From CAWIUB01 sp963839175 (lineage in GTDB: Bacteria; Actinomycetota; Actinomycetes; Mycobacteriales; Jatrophihabitantaceae): a stretch of DNA of 64,000 bases. Position 1 is the first letter of the stretch; each line of letters starts with the position of its first letter. The translations under genes and the position numbers were made by a program. The notes beneath the pieces are model-generated. The model had not been told where the DNA came from, made no database searches, and was given only the letters and a program-made list of their open reading frames with translations. Shown in pieces: positions 34,337 through 43,264 of this stretch. The stretch is from assembly GCA_963839175.1 (NCBI GenBank), contig CAWIUB010000039.1:62001-126000 (forward strand). Direction: 5' to 3'.

Positions 34337-35259
34337 TCTTCGCTCCCTGTCGCCGCGAGCGCGTCGGCGCCGCCGACGATCTCGCTGATCTCTTGCGTGA
34401 TCTCTGCCTGGCGGGCCTGGTTGGCCAGCCGGGTGTAGGTCTTGATCAGCTCGTCCGCGTTGTCCGCGGCCGACTTCATCGCGCGGCGCCGCGACGCGGA
34501 TTCGGAGGCGGCGGCGTCGAGGAGCGCCGTGTAGATGCGGGTGTTCACGTACTTGGGCAGCATGGCTTCGAGCAACTTCTCGGCGTCCGGCTCGAAGTCG
34601 TAGGCCGGCAGCGGACCTTCGTACGCAGCCGCCTCGGTCTCCTCGACCACGAGCGGCGCGATGCGCAATGCCACGGGCGTCTGGGTCAGCATGGACCCGA
34701 ATTCGGTATAGACGACGTGCACCTCGTCCACACCCTGCAGCCCTTCGCTGGTCGCCGAGTCGTCCGCTCCCGTGAGGAACGTCTTGACCAGCTCCTCGCC
34801 GATCTCGCGCGCGTTCTCGTACGCAGGCTGCTCGGAGAACCCCGTCCAGCTGGCCGCGATGGGCCGCTGACGGAACGAGTAGTAGCCCACGCCCTTGCGG
34901 CCGACCACGTAGAGCCGGACGTCCTTGCCCTCGTCGTTCAGCAGTTCCCCGAGCTCGTTCGCGGTCCGCAGCACGTTGGCGTTATAGCCGCCGGCGAGCC
35001 CGCGGTCGGAGGTCACCACGAGGACGCCGGCGCGGCGCGGATTCTCCCGCTCGACGAGCAGCGGGTGGTCGAGGCTGGCGTTGCTGGCCAGGGCCGTCAA
35101 CGCGTTGGTGAGCTCCCGGGCGTACGGCTTGGCCGCCGCCACCCTCGCCTGGGCCTTGAGGATCCGCGAGGCGGCGATGAGCTCCATCGCCTTGGTGATC
35201 TTCTTGGTCGATTGCACCGACTTGATCTGCCGGCGGTAGACCCGCAGCTGCGCTCCCAC
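34333..35259 (-). CDS. atpG: ATP synthase F1 subunit gamma
   Basis: A 308-residue central-shaft subunit. The N-terminal helix has RVYRRQIKSVQSTKKITKAM and the C-terminal helix ARQAEITQEISEIVGGADA, the two coiled-coil ends of the rotor. The GTG start at 35259 is 10 nt after the atpA stop. Confidence 0.97.
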   Translation of the reverse strand: MGAQLRVYRRQIKSVQSTKKITKAMELIAASRILKAQARVAAAKPYARELTNALTALASNASLDHPLLVERENPRRAGVLVVTSDRGLAGGYNANVLRTANELGELLNDEGKDVRLYVVGRKGVGYYSFRQRPIAASWTGFSEQPAYENAREIGEELVKTFLTGADDSATSEGLQGVDEVHVVYTEFGSMLTQTPVALRIAPLVVEETEAAAYEGPLPAYDFEPDAEKLLEAMLPKYVNTRIYTALLDAAASESASRRRAMKSAADNADELIKTYTRLANQARQAEITQEISEIVGGADALAATGSEE

Positions 35260-35269
35260 GGCGGACCGC

Positions 35270-36916
35270 TCAGCCGCTCGGTGGTGGTGCCGGGCGTACC
35301 CGGGTCACCTTGTCGCGCCCGACGTCCTCGGCGTCCATGGCTTCGGCCTCCGCTTCCTCCGCGGCGGCCTGCTCCGTCGTTGTGAACTCCTCCTTGACTT
35401 CTTCAACCGCCTTGCGCAGCTCATCGATGGTGTCGTCGGGCAGCTGGCCGGTCTCGGCGATCGTGTCGAAGATCTGCTTGGCGTTGTGCTGGATGTACTC
35501 GTGCAGCTCTGCCTCGAACCGGCGGATGTCGGCGACCGGAACGTCGTCCAGCGAGCCCGACGCACCGGCCCAGATCGACACGACCTCCCGCTCGGGCGGG
35601 AAGGGGCTCGACTGCGGTTGCTTGAGCAGTTCGACCAGGCGGGCGCCACGCTCCAGCTGCGCCTTCGACGCCTTGTCCAGGTCCGAGCCGAACGCAGCGA
35701 ACGCCTCCAGCTCCCGGTACTGGGCAAGATCGACCCGAAGGCGACCGGCCACCTGTTTCATCGCCTTGCTCTGCGCAGCCCCGCCGACGCGCGAGACGGA
35801 GATGCCGACGTTGATGGCTGGACGTACGCCGGCGTTGAACAGGTCGGTCTCCAGGAAGCACTGCCCATCGGTAATCGAGATGACGTTCGTCGGGATGTAT
35901 GCCGAGATGTCGTTGCCTTTCGTCTCGATGATCGGCAGGCCGGTCATCGATCCGCCGCCCATCTCGTCGGACAGCTTGGCGCAGCGCTCGAGCAGCCGCG
36001 AGTGTAGGTAGAACACGTCGCCCGGGTAGGCCTCCCGGCCCGGAGGGCGGCGCAGCAGCAGCGACACCGCGCGGTAGGCCTCGGCCTGCTTGGTCAGATC
36101 ATCGAAGATGATCAGCACGTGCTTGCCGTCGTACATCCAGTGCTGGCCGATCGTCGAGCCGGTGTAGGGAGCCAGGTACTTGAAGCCGGCCGAGTCGGAC
36201 GCGGGCGCCGCGACGATCGTCGTGTACTCCAGCGCACCCGCCTCGTCGAGCGTGCGCCGTACCGCGGCGATGGTCGAGCCCTTCTGACCGATCGCCACGT
36301 AGACGCACCGCACCTGCTTCTGCGGGTCGCCGGATGCCCAGTTGGCACGCTGGTTGATGATCGCGTCCAGGCAGACCGTGGTCTTGCCGGTCTGCCGGTC
36401 GCCGATGATCAGCTGCCGCTGGCCGCGGCCGATGGCCGTCATCGAGTCGATGGCCTTGATGCCGGTGAGCAGCGCCTCCTTGACGTCTTGGCGCTGAACG
36501 ACCGACGGCGCCTGCAACTCCAGCACGCGACGTTCGTCCGTCTCCACTTCGCCCAGGTCGTCGATAGGGTTGCCGAGCGGGTCCACGACCCGTCCGAGGT
36601 AGGCGTCGCCGACCGGGACCGACAGGATCTCCCCCGTCCGCTTGACTTGCTGGCCCTCCTCGATGTGTGTCGCGTCGCCGAGCACCACGACGCCGATGTC
36701 GCGCACGTCGAGGTTGAGGGCGACGCCCAGGGTGCCGTCCTCGAACTCCACCAGCTCGTTGGCCATGGCGCTGGGCAGGCCTTCGACGATCGCGATGCCG
36801 TCGAACGTCTCCGCCACGACGCCGACCTCCTCGCGGGCGGCCTCCGGCGTGTAGGACGCGATGTACCCGGCAATGGCGCTACGGATCTCGTCCGCGGAGA
36901 TGGTCAGCTCAGCCAT
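35270..36916 (-). CDS. atpA: ATP synthase F1 subunit alpha
   Basis: A 548-residue non-catalytic nucleotide-binding subunit. The P-loop is IIGDRQTGKTTVC and the signature PAINVGISVSRVGGAAQ is clear. The last 25 residues, Glu/Ala-rich then DVGRDKVTRVRPAPPPSG, extend beyond most alpha subunits. Mycobacterial alpha also has a C-terminal extension that dampens ATP hydrolysis, so a similar role is possible but unproven. Confidence 0.98.
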   Translation of the reverse strand: MAELTISADEIRSAIAGYIASYTPEAAREEVGVVAETFDGIAIVEGLPSAMANELVEFEDGTLGVALNLDVRDIGVVVLGDATHIEEGQQVKRTGEILSVPVGDAYLGRVVDPLGNPIDDLGEVETDERRVLELQAPSVVQRQDVKEALLTGIKAIDSMTAIGRGQRQLIIGDRQTGKTTVCLDAIINQRANWASGDPQKQVRCVYVAIGQKGSTIAAVRRTLDEAGALEYTTIVAAPASDSAGFKYLAPYTGSTIGQHWMYDGKHVLIIFDDLTKQAEAYRAVSLLLRRPPGREAYPGDVFYLHSRLLERCAKLSDEMGGGSMTGLPIIETKGNDISAYIPTNVISITDGQCFLETDLFNAGVRPAINVGISVSRVGGAAQSKAMKQVAGRLRVDLAQYRELEAFAAFGSDLDKASKAQLERGARLVELLKQPQSSPFPPEREVVSIWAGASGSLDDVPVADIRRFEAELHEYIQHNAKQIFDTIAETGQLPDDTIDELRKAVEEVKEEFTTTEQAAAEEAEAEAMDAEDVGRDKVTRVRPAPPPSG

Positions 36917-36979
36917 CGGTTCATCCTGTCTCGTGCGTGTCTCGAGGTTGCCTGGTCACTGTCAGACCATTGTCCCGCC

Positions 36980-37804
36980 TCAACCGGCTACTGCCTTGCG
37001 CGCCGCGGCGATCCGGCTCGCGACGCTGCCGTCGATCACCTCGTCGCCGACGCGGATCACTAACCCGCCCTGGACGGAAGGTTCGACGAACGTGCGCACC
37101 GCAATCGGACGGCCGTACATCGCGCTCAGCGTCGTCGCGATCAGCTCCTCCTGAGCGTCGGTCAGCGCGACGGCCGAGATGACCCGCGCGATCGAACGCG
37201 ACTGACGGGCGGCCGCCGCTTCGAGCTGCGCGGCGATCGCGTGCTCGACGCTGCGCTTGCGCAGGCTCGCCACCGCATGCTCGACGAGCTCATGGGTGAC
37301 CGGCGAGGCCTTGCCGGCCAGCAGGGTTCGCACCAGCTCGGCACGCGGTTCGCCCGGGAGGTCGGCCTGGTCCAGCAGCGTTGTCAGCTCGGGTTCGGCG
37401 CCGAGGATCCGCTCGAGCCGAAACAGTTCGTCCTCAACTTCGCCCAACGAACCGTCAGCCGCGGCGGAGGCGAGCAGCGCGTCGTCAGCCACCTGCTCGA
37501 GCGCGTCGCCGAGGTCCCAGGGCGACGCCCACCGTTGCTGGGCCGCGGTCCGCACGATGTCCAGGCCCGTCGCGCTCACCTTGCCCGAGAGCAGGCTCTC
37601 AATGAGCTCGCCGCGGGACGTCGTAGAACTGGCCGGGTCCGCTACCGCGCGCCGCAACCGCGGCTGGGAGGCCAGCAGGTCCGCGACGGCGTAGAGCTCC
37701 GCGGCGAGCCCGGTGCGACCTTCGGTGGTCGAGAAACGTCCCGACAGCCCGTCCAGCCGCTCGCGCACGACGGCCAGCGACACGCGGCTCGCCCCGGTCA
37801 TCAT
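36980..37804 (-). CDS. atpH: ATP synthase subunit delta
   Basis: A 274-residue OSCP/delta subunit linking the stator to the top of F1. The C-terminal region is recognisable: ISAVALTDAQEELIATTLS, then VEPSVQGGLVIRVGDEVIDGS. At about 270 residues it is longer than the ~180 of E. coli but normal for actinobacteria. Unlike M. tuberculosis, where b and delta are fused, it is separate from atpF, overlapping it only by ATGA (ATG 37804, TGA 37803-37801). Confidence 0.95.
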   Translation of the reverse strand: MMTGASRVSLAVVRERLDGLSGRFSTTEGRTGLAAELYAVADLLASQPRLRRAVADPASSTTSRGELIESLLSGKVSATGLDIVRTAAQQRWASPWDLGDALEQVADDALLASAAADGSLGEVEDELFRLERILGAEPELTTLLDQADLPGEPRAELVRTLLAGKASPVTHELVEHAVASLRKRSVEHAIAAQLEAAAARQSRSIARVISAVALTDAQEELIATTLSAMYGRPIAVRTFVEPSVQGGLVIRVGDEVIDGSVASRIAAARKAVAG

Positions 37805-38370
37805 GGCCGATCACTCCCGGCACCGGCCGCGCTGCTCGCCGCATCGCTGGCCTCCAGCCCGGCCAGAAACGAGTCGACCGTGGCGTGTACTTGCGAGTCG
37901 TCGGCGAGCCGCTGGCCGACGATCTTCTCCGACAGCTCGAGGGCCAACGTCCCGATCTCGCTGCGCAGCTCGCGCACGATCTGACTGCGCTGGGTCTGCA
38001 GCTGTGACTCGCCGCGGGCGACGATCCGGGCAGACTCCTCCTGCGCCTGTCCCCGCAAGTCCTCGACGATGCGCTGCGCCTCAGCGCGAGCGTTCTCGCG
38101 GATCTGCGCCGCGTCGCCACGGGCGTCGGCCAGCTGCGCCTGGTACCGCGCCAGCGCCTGCCTGGCCTCTGCCTGCGCGGCCTCGGCCCGCGCGATCCCG
38201 CCCTCGATGGCGTCCCGCCGGGCAGCGAACGTCGCCTCGAACTGCGGGACCACGTACTTGGCCAGCAGGTACAGCAGGATGCCGAAGATGATCAGGACGA
38301 GGATGATCTCCGACCAGTGCGGCAACAGCGGGTTGACTTCCTTCTCCGCTGCGAGATGGATCGCTGTCAT
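37801..38370 (-). CDS. atpF: ATP synthase F0 subunit b
   Basis: A 189-residue stator subunit: one membrane helix (SEIILVLIIFGILLYLLAKYV) and a long charged coiled coil of AEAAQAEARQAL type. It lies 27 nt after atpE and overlaps atpH. Confidence 0.96.
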   Translation of the reverse strand: MTAIHLAAEKEVNPLLPHWSEIILVLIIFGILLYLLAKYVVPQFEATFAARRDAIEGGIARAEAAQAEARQALARYQAQLADARGDAAQIRENARAEAQRIVEDLRGQAQEESARIVARGESQLQTQRSQIVRELRSEIGTLALELSEKIVGQRLADDSQVHATVDSFLAGLEASDAASSAAGAGSDRP

Positions 38371-38397
38371 GGCGTGACCTTAGAACTCGGCGGGATG

Positions 38398-38625
38398 CTA
38401 GAGAACGAAAGCAAGCGCAATGCCGATGATGGCCAGCGCCTCGGCAAGCGCGAACCCGAGGATCGCGAGCGGCTGCAGCCGGCTCTGCATCTCCGGCTGA
38501 CGGGCCGTGCCATTGATGTAGGCCGCGAAGATCAGCCCGATACCGACGCCAGGACCGATGGCCGCGAGGCCATAGCCGACCATGTTGAGCGTGCCGCCCG
38601 ACGTCGCCGCCAGTACTGCTGACAT
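38398..38625 (-). CDS. atpE: ATP synthase F0 subunit c
   Basis: A 75-residue double-helix hairpin of the c-ring. The glycine-rich first helix is LAAIGPGVGIGLIFAAY, and the proton-binding Glu lies in the second helix, LGFALAEALAIIGIALAF. ATG 38625 has GAGAGGA about seven bases upstream; the longer reading is rejected. Helix 2 around the Glu is the drug site of bedaquiline in mycobacteria. Confidence 0.97.
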   Translation of the reverse strand: MSAVLAATSGGTLNMVGYGLAAIGPGVGIGLIFAAYINGTARQPEMQSRLQPLAILGFALAEALAIIGIALAFVL

Positions 38626-38690
38626 TGAAGTGTCCTCTCGTTGGTTGGCCCTGTGCTGCACAGTGGCCGGTTGATGCGCGGCTGGAAAGA

Positions 38691-39512
38691 TCAATGTTCT
38701 TCGGCTAGCGCCCCGCCTATGTACTGCGCGGTGAGCAGGGCGAACACGTACGCCTGCAGGATCGCGACGATGAGTTCCAGGAACCCGACGAAGATCCCGA
38801 GGGCAAAGGAGAGCACGCCGACCGGCTTAACCAGGAACGACCCGGTGGCGTGCAGCAGGAGATAGTCGCCGCCGGTCGCGAACAGCAGAAGCAGCAGGTG
38901 ACCGGCGAACATGTTGGCGAACAACCGCAGGGAGAGCGTTACCGGACGGATCAGGATGTTCGACAGGAACTCGAGCGGGATCAGCAGCGGCAAGATGACC
39001 CACGGAACGCCCGGTGGGACCGTCTGGAGCTTGAGGTAGCCGAGGAAACCGTGCCGTCCGATACCGACCGCGTTGTAGGTGATCCACACCATCGCCGCAA
39101 GCGCGTAGGCGAAGCTCGCCCGGGCGAACGGCGCGAACTGCAGGAACGGGATCAGCCCGAAGAGGTTGTTGACGAGGATGAAGGAGAACAGCGTGAGCAG
39201 CAGCGCGACGAACCTGGCGTAGTCCTTGGCCCCGATGCTGTCTTGTGCGACGCCGTTACGGATGAAGCTGTACGCCTGCTCACCAAGGAATTGTGCCCGC
39301 GACGGGACGAGCGCACGGCGGCGCGACGTCGAGTAATAGAAGACGAACACGACGACCGCTGCCAGCGCCAGCAGCAGCGAAGGCTTCGTCAGCAGCAGGT
39401 TGTTGCCGTGGAAGATGTCCGGGAACTCGAAGTCTGCCGGGCCAGGTGCGTTGAACCCGGGATTCGGGGCGGCCAAGATCTCCCAAGGGCCAGCAAGGCC
39501 ACCGTGTGTCAC
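38691..39512 (-). CDS. atpB: ATP synthase F0 subunit a
   Basis: A 273-residue membrane subunit with the essential Arg in RPVTLSLRLFANMFAGH, which lines the proton half-channels. GTG 39512 has GAGGAG seven bases upstream. It follows the small AtpZ-like gene by 15 nt. Confidence 0.97.
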   Translation of the reverse strand: MTHGGLAGPWEILAAPNPGFNAPGPADFEFPDIFHGNNLLLTKPSLLLALAAVVVFVFYYSTSRRRALVPSRAQFLGEQAYSFIRNGVAQDSIGAKDYARFVALLLTLFSFILVNNLFGLIPFLQFAPFARASFAYALAAMVWITYNAVGIGRHGFLGYLKLQTVPPGVPWVILPLLIPLEFLSNILIRPVTLSLRLFANMFAGHLLLLLFATGGDYLLLHATGSFLVKPVGVLSFALGIFVGFLELIVAILQAYVFALLTAQYIGGALAEEH

Positions 39513-39527
39513 GTGGTCTCTCCTCGA

Positions 39528-39833
39528 TCATCGGTCGCGTTCACCGGGGGGGCCGGCCTCGTCGGTGGTCTCGGAACTCGTCGTGCGGTCAGTGGGTGTG
39601 TCGTGTGAAGCAGGCACCCCCCCGTATCTGTGGAAGATCAGATATAACCCGAACGCCGCGCCGAGCACGATTCCCAGCGGGGTCAAGTAGCTGATAGACA
39701 GCCAGCGGCCGAGTGCCCAGCCCAGGAATCCGTAGAACCCGATCCCCGCGACAAGGTATCCGAACGCGACCCACGGATCACCACCACCCTGGCCACCTGG
39801 TCCAGTGCGATCTGGCGACGTGTGACTGGTCAT
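39528..39833 (-). CDS. AtpZ/AtpI-like small membrane protein
   Basis: A 101-residue protein with two membrane helices (VAFGYLVAGIGFYGFLGWAL and LTPLGIVLGAAFGLYLIF) between disordered Gly- and Thr-rich ends. Position directly before atpB and the glycine-rich helices match AtpZ/AtpI-type assembly or magnesium-transport factors of F1F0 operons. The family assignment rests on context and topology. Confidence 0.75.
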   Translation of the reverse strand: MTSHTSPDRTGPGGQGGGDPWVAFGYLVAGIGFYGFLGWALGRWLSISYLTPLGIVLGAAFGLYLIFHRYGGVPASHDTPTDRTTSSETTDEAGPPGERDR

Positions 39834-39862
39834 CGCCCAGCGAACTCTAACAGTTGTCGCGT

Positions 39863-40219
39863 CTAACGCCCGTTACCAGGCCGGGCCGCGCGCAGCTGTT
39901 CGGCGATCCACGCGACGACGGCCACGACGAGGCCGAGCGCGAAAGCTGGACCGTCCACGACCTCGGGGTTCGACCGGGCCAAGACGGCCGCGAGGATGGC
40001 GGCGATCATCGCGTACGTCAGCAGCGCCACCACCATGGACAGTGCGGGCGTCACCCGATCGGCCCACCGCACCGCCGCGATCCCAACCGTGAACGCGAGG
40101 CCGGCGACGACCACCCCGCACGTGTAGCTCACCCCCGCGCGAAGACCGGAGAAGGCCAGGTACCCGGCGAATCCGACCACCGCCAAGACCAGCAGCGCCG
40201 TCCACTGGGTCCGGTACAC
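39863..40219 (-). CDS. AtpI-like membrane protein (Rv1303-like)
   Basis: A 118-residue protein with four predicted membrane helices (WTALLVLAVVGFAGYLAF, YTCGVVVAGLAFTVGIAA, ALSMVVALLTYAMIAAILAA, GPAFALGLVVAVVAWIA). It occupies the place of Rv1303 at the head of the mycobacterial atp operon. GTG 40219 is four bases after the wecA stop, so it is co-transcribed with wecA. Confidence 0.75.
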   Translation of the reverse strand: MYRTQWTALLVLAVVGFAGYLAFSGLRAGVSYTCGVVVAGLAFTVGIAAVRWADRVTPALSMVVALLTYAMIAAILAAVLARSNPEVVDGPAFALGLVVAVVAWIAEQLRAARPGNGR

Positions 40220-40223
40220 CCGT

Positions 40224-41459
40224 TCAGCGCCGATCGACGGCTGGCGGCCGGGTCCGCACCGGCACCGACGGGTCGATCTCGATCACCGGGGGCAGGGTCG
40301 GCGCCGCAGCTCGCAACTCGGTCGTCATTGCAGGCCCGGTCACCCGGACGGGCCGGAAATGGGGCACCGCCGAGAGCACCACGCCGACCGCCGCCAGCAC
40401 CGCCAGCACCGCCACAACCGCCCAGGGCCCTGCGGCGATCGAGAACGCGACCCCGCCGAAGGCGAGCAAGGCAGCCCAGAAGTACAGCAGCAGCACGGCC
40501 CGCCGATGGGTGTGGCCGAGCTCGAGCAGCCGGTGGTGCAGATGCTGCTTGTCCGGAGTGAACGGCGACTGCCCGTGGCGCACTCGGCGGGCGACGGCAA
40601 GGAGCAGGTCGACGAGCGGGATGGCCAGCACCGCGAGCGGGATCAGCAGGGGCAGCCAGATCGGCAGCGAACCCAGCAACCCGCTGTAGGCCTGCGGATC
40701 TGTGTACGTCGTCGCAGTAATGGCTGCGGCGGACAGCATCAGGCCGATCAGCATCGACCCGGAGTCGCCCATGAAGATCCGGGCGGGCCAGAAGTTGTGC
40801 GGCAGGAAGCCGAGACAGGCACCAGCCAGGGCGGCGGTGAGCAGCGTGGGCGCCGCCCAGACCTCGACGAAGTGCGCCGAGGCCAGGTGATAGCAGAACA
40901 CGAAGAAGGCCAGGGACGCGATCGCCGCGACGCCTGCCGCGAGCCCGTCCAAACCGTCGACGAAGTTGACGGCGTTGATCGTTGCGACGGTGAGCAGGAT
41001 CGTCACGGGAATGCCGAGGTCGCGGCCGAGGGTCAACGTGCCGGTGTTGCCCCAGGGCACGTAGATCGCGGTGAGCTGCACCCCGCCCAAGGTGACCATG
41101 ACGCCGCTGGCTACGACCTGGCCCGCCAGCTTGGTCAGTGAGTCCAACTCGTACCGATCGTCGATCACGCCGATCAGGCAGATCAACGCGGCGGAGATCA
41201 TCACCCAGCGGAAGTCCGGGCCGCTGTCGAACGTGCTCCTCAGCGTGGGCATCTCACGCGCCACGGTGATCGCAACCGCCAGGCCACCGAACATCGCCAC
41301 GCCGCCCATCCGCGGGATCGCGACGGCGTGGACGTCCCGGTCACGTGGCGAGGCGACCGCGTGCCATCGGATCGCAACGTGCCGGACCAGCGGGGTCAGC
41401 AGAAAACTCCCGGCGGCCGCAAGGCAGCAGACGAGCGCGTACTCGAGACTGGGATGCAC
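40224..41459 (-). CDS. wecA: WecA-like UDP-GlcNAc:decaprenyl-phosphate GlcNAc-1-phosphate transferase
   Basis: A 411-residue polytopic membrane enzyme of the MraY/WecA family. Metal and substrate motifs are IGVIDDRYELD, NAVNFVDGLDGLAAG, RIFMGDSGSML and the HLHHRLLELGH loop. In mycobacteria the equivalent gene (Rv1302) starts linkage-unit synthesis for arabinogalactan; in other actinobacteria it primes wall polymers. A Pro-rich cytosolic tail of about 55 residues (LPPVIEIDPSVPVRTRPP) follows the last helix. GTG start at 41459. Confidence 0.93.
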   Translation of the reverse strand: MHPSLEYALVCCLAAAGSFLLTPLVRHVAIRWHAVASPRDRDVHAVAIPRMGGVAMFGGLAVAITVAREMPTLRSTFDSGPDFRWVMISAALICLIGVIDDRYELDSLTKLAGQVVASGVMVTLGGVQLTAIYVPWGNTGTLTLGRDLGIPVTILLTVATINAVNFVDGLDGLAAGVAAIASLAFFVFCYHLASAHFVEVWAAPTLLTAALAGACLGFLPHNFWPARIFMGDSGSMLIGLMLSAAAITATTYTDPQAYSGLLGSLPIWLPLLIPLAVLAIPLVDLLLAVARRVRHGQSPFTPDKQHLHHRLLELGHTHRRAVLLLYFWAALLAFGGVAFSIAAGPWAVVAVLAVLAAVGVVLSAVPHFRPVRVTGPAMTTELRAAAPTLPPVIEIDPSVPVRTRPPAVDRR

Positions 41460-41542
41460 TTGGCGGCGACTCGCTCCTCGTTGAACGCTGTTCGCGGCTG
41501 CTAGGGCACCTGCAGGCTACCGAACTTGGCTGTGGGTGATCG

Positions 41543-42184
41543 TCAACCCACCGTAGTCGGCACGACTTCGCGCAGCGCTGCCAGGCTCACCGCACCCGCG
41601 CGCAGCACCTGTGGAGTCTCGGTCGTCACGTCCACGATGGTCGAGGCGACACCCATCCGCACGGGCCCGCCGTCCAGGTAGACCTCGACCAGGTCGCCCA
41701 GCTGATCCCTGGCGTCGGTAGCCGTCAGCGCCGGCGACTGGCCGGACCGATTCGCGCTGGACACCGCCATCGGTCCGGTGCGCGCGAGCAGCTCGAGGGC
41801 CACCGGATGTAGCGGCATACGGACAGCCACCGTGCCGCGCGAGTCGCCGAGGTCCCAGGACAGCGACGGCGCGTGCTCGACCACGAGGGTCAGGCCGCCC
41901 GGCCAGAAGGCCTCGATCAAAGCACGCGTCTGGGCCGGGACGTAGCTCACCAGCCCGTCGATCGTGTCCCACGAACCGACCAGGACCGGGACTGGCATGT
42001 CGCGCCCGCGACCCTTGGCCTCGATCAGCGCGGTGACCGCCGTGCTGTCGAAGGCGTCGGCGCCGACGCCGTAGACGGTGTCGGTTGGGACGACCACGAG
42101 CTGGCCGGACTGGACGCTGCGCGCGGCCGCGCTGATCGCGATGTCGCGGACGTCGGGGTCGGCGCAGTCGTAGAACAGGGTCAC
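41543..42184 (-). CDS. Sua5/YciO/YrdC-type threonylcarbamoyl-AMP synthase
   Basis: A 213-residue enzyme making threonylcarbamoyl-AMP for t6A tRNA modification. KGRGRDMPVPVLVGSWDT and VVPTDTVYGVGADAF are hallmark segments; SSANRSGQSPAL forms the nucleotide site. GTG 42184 has GGAGG about eight bases upstream; a longer in-frame reading runs through a non-coding hairpin and is rejected. It follows prmC, as Rv1301 follows Rv1300. Confidence 0.93.
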   Translation of the reverse strand: MTLFYDCADPDVRDIAISAAARSVQSGQLVVVPTDTVYGVGADAFDSTAVTALIEAKGRGRDMPVPVLVGSWDTIDGLVSYVPAQTRALIEAFWPGGLTLVVEHAPSLSWDLGDSRGTVAVRMPLHPVALELLARTGPMAVSSANRSGQSPALTATDARDQLGDLVEVYLDGGPVRMGVASTIVDVTTETPQVLRAGAVSLAALREVVPTTVG

Positions 42185-42208
42185 GAGTCGGCCTCCGAGC
42201 GCCGGGGT

Positions 42209-42239
42209 CCCCGCGAAATCGTGGAGCGATTTCGTGGGG
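42209..42239. terminator. Hairpin in the prmC-sua5 spacer
   Basis: CCCCGCGAAATCG (42209-42221) and its near complement (42227-42239) pair at 12 of 13 positions around a 5-base loop. It lies in the leader of the Sua5-type gene, downstream of prmC. The rest of the 215-bp spacer (42185-42399) shows no gene. It may partly terminate prmC transcripts or set up a separate start for sua5. Confidence 0.5.
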
Positions 42240-42399
42240 TGGGAACACACCACAGGAGCACAGCGAGGAGGCCGACGGGAAGCAGGGTCACGGGGGCACA
42301 TCCTGCCGCACCCCGCGCTCAAAGTGCTCAGAAAGACCGGCGATCCTGATACTCATCAACGGCCATGGCAACACATAGGTATCAAGATCTGGCTGGGAT

Positions 42400-43254
42400 T
42401 CAGCTGCGGCGTGCGGTGGTAAACCGAGGGCGGCCGCTCAGGTCGGGGTGCGCGTCGATCTCGGTGAAGCGGCCGTCGGCCTGCAACAGGGCGGGTACGG
42501 AGGCGCCGTGCGTCTGGTCGTGCTCGATCGCCAGGACGCCGGCCGGCCGCAGCAGATCCGCGGCAACCGCGATCACTGTGGGCATCATCGCGAGACCGTC
42601 CGGGCCAGCGAAGAGCGCCTCGGGGGGATCGGCCGCAGCCTCCGGATCGACGCGCGTCGAGGCGGGTACATACGGCGGGTTGCTGACGACGGCGTCGACG
42701 CCTGCCCATAGCCCGGCGAGCAGTCCTGGTGCGGCGATGTCGTCAGCGATCACCTCGATCGGCCGGTCGCCGACGGTCGCGCGAGCCGCGGCGTTGCGCC
42801 GCAGCCAGTACAGCGCGGGCGCGGCCTTTTCCACGGCGTATACGCGCGCGGTGCGCACCTCGTGGGCGATCGACAGAGCCAGCGCGCCGGATCCGGCGCC
42901 CAGGTCGACCACGACCGGCTCGACAAGATCGCGCAGGACCGGAAGCACGGCATCGACGAGCAGCTCGGTCTCCGGACGCGGCACGAACACGCCCGGGCCA
43001 ACCGCCAGCTCGAGGTGACGAAACGCCGAACTGCCCATCACGTGCTGCAGCGGCATCCGATCAGCTCGCCGCTTGATCAGCTCGCGGAACAGCGCTGCCG
43101 CGTCGTCGTCGACGTCCTCGACGGTGGCCAGCTTTGTCCGCGGCACCCCCAGAGCGTGGGCTAGCAGTAATTCGGTGTCGACGCGAGGCGGGGCCACGCC
43201 CGCCGCGGACAGGGTGGCCACCGCGTCGGCGACCAACTGCTGTCGTATCACCAT
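42400..43254 (-). CDS. prmC: Release factor glutamine methyltransferase PrmC
   Basis: A 284-residue SAM-dependent methyltransferase that modifies the GGQ glutamine of release factors, in particular PrfA encoded just upstream. The SAM loop is VVVDLGAGSGALAL and the catalytic motif AVVSNPPYVP. ATG 43254 (MVIRQQLVADAV) is chosen; the longer frame is a shadow of prfA. It follows prfA by 10 nt. Confidence 0.95.
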   Translation of the reverse strand: MVIRQQLVADAVATLSAAGVAPPRVDTELLLAHALGVPRTKLATVEDVDDDAAALFRELIKRRADRMPLQHVMGSSAFRHLELAVGPGVFVPRPETELLVDAVLPVLRDLVEPVVVDLGAGSGALALSIAHEVRTARVYAVEKAAPALYWLRRNAAARATVGDRPIEVIADDIAAPGLLAGLWAGVDAVVSNPPYVPASTRVDPEAAADPPEALFAGPDGLAMMPTVIAVAADLLRPAGVLAIEHDQTHGASVPALLQADGRFTEIDAHPDLSGRPRFTTARRS

Positions 43255-43264
43255 CTTTGATCGG

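Noticed and set aside
32516..34438. 640-codon open frame antisense to atpD and atpC
   Set aside because: It lies opposite unmistakable atpD; long antisense frames arise from the GC-rich third codon position. The translation is Arg/His/Leu-rich with no domain.
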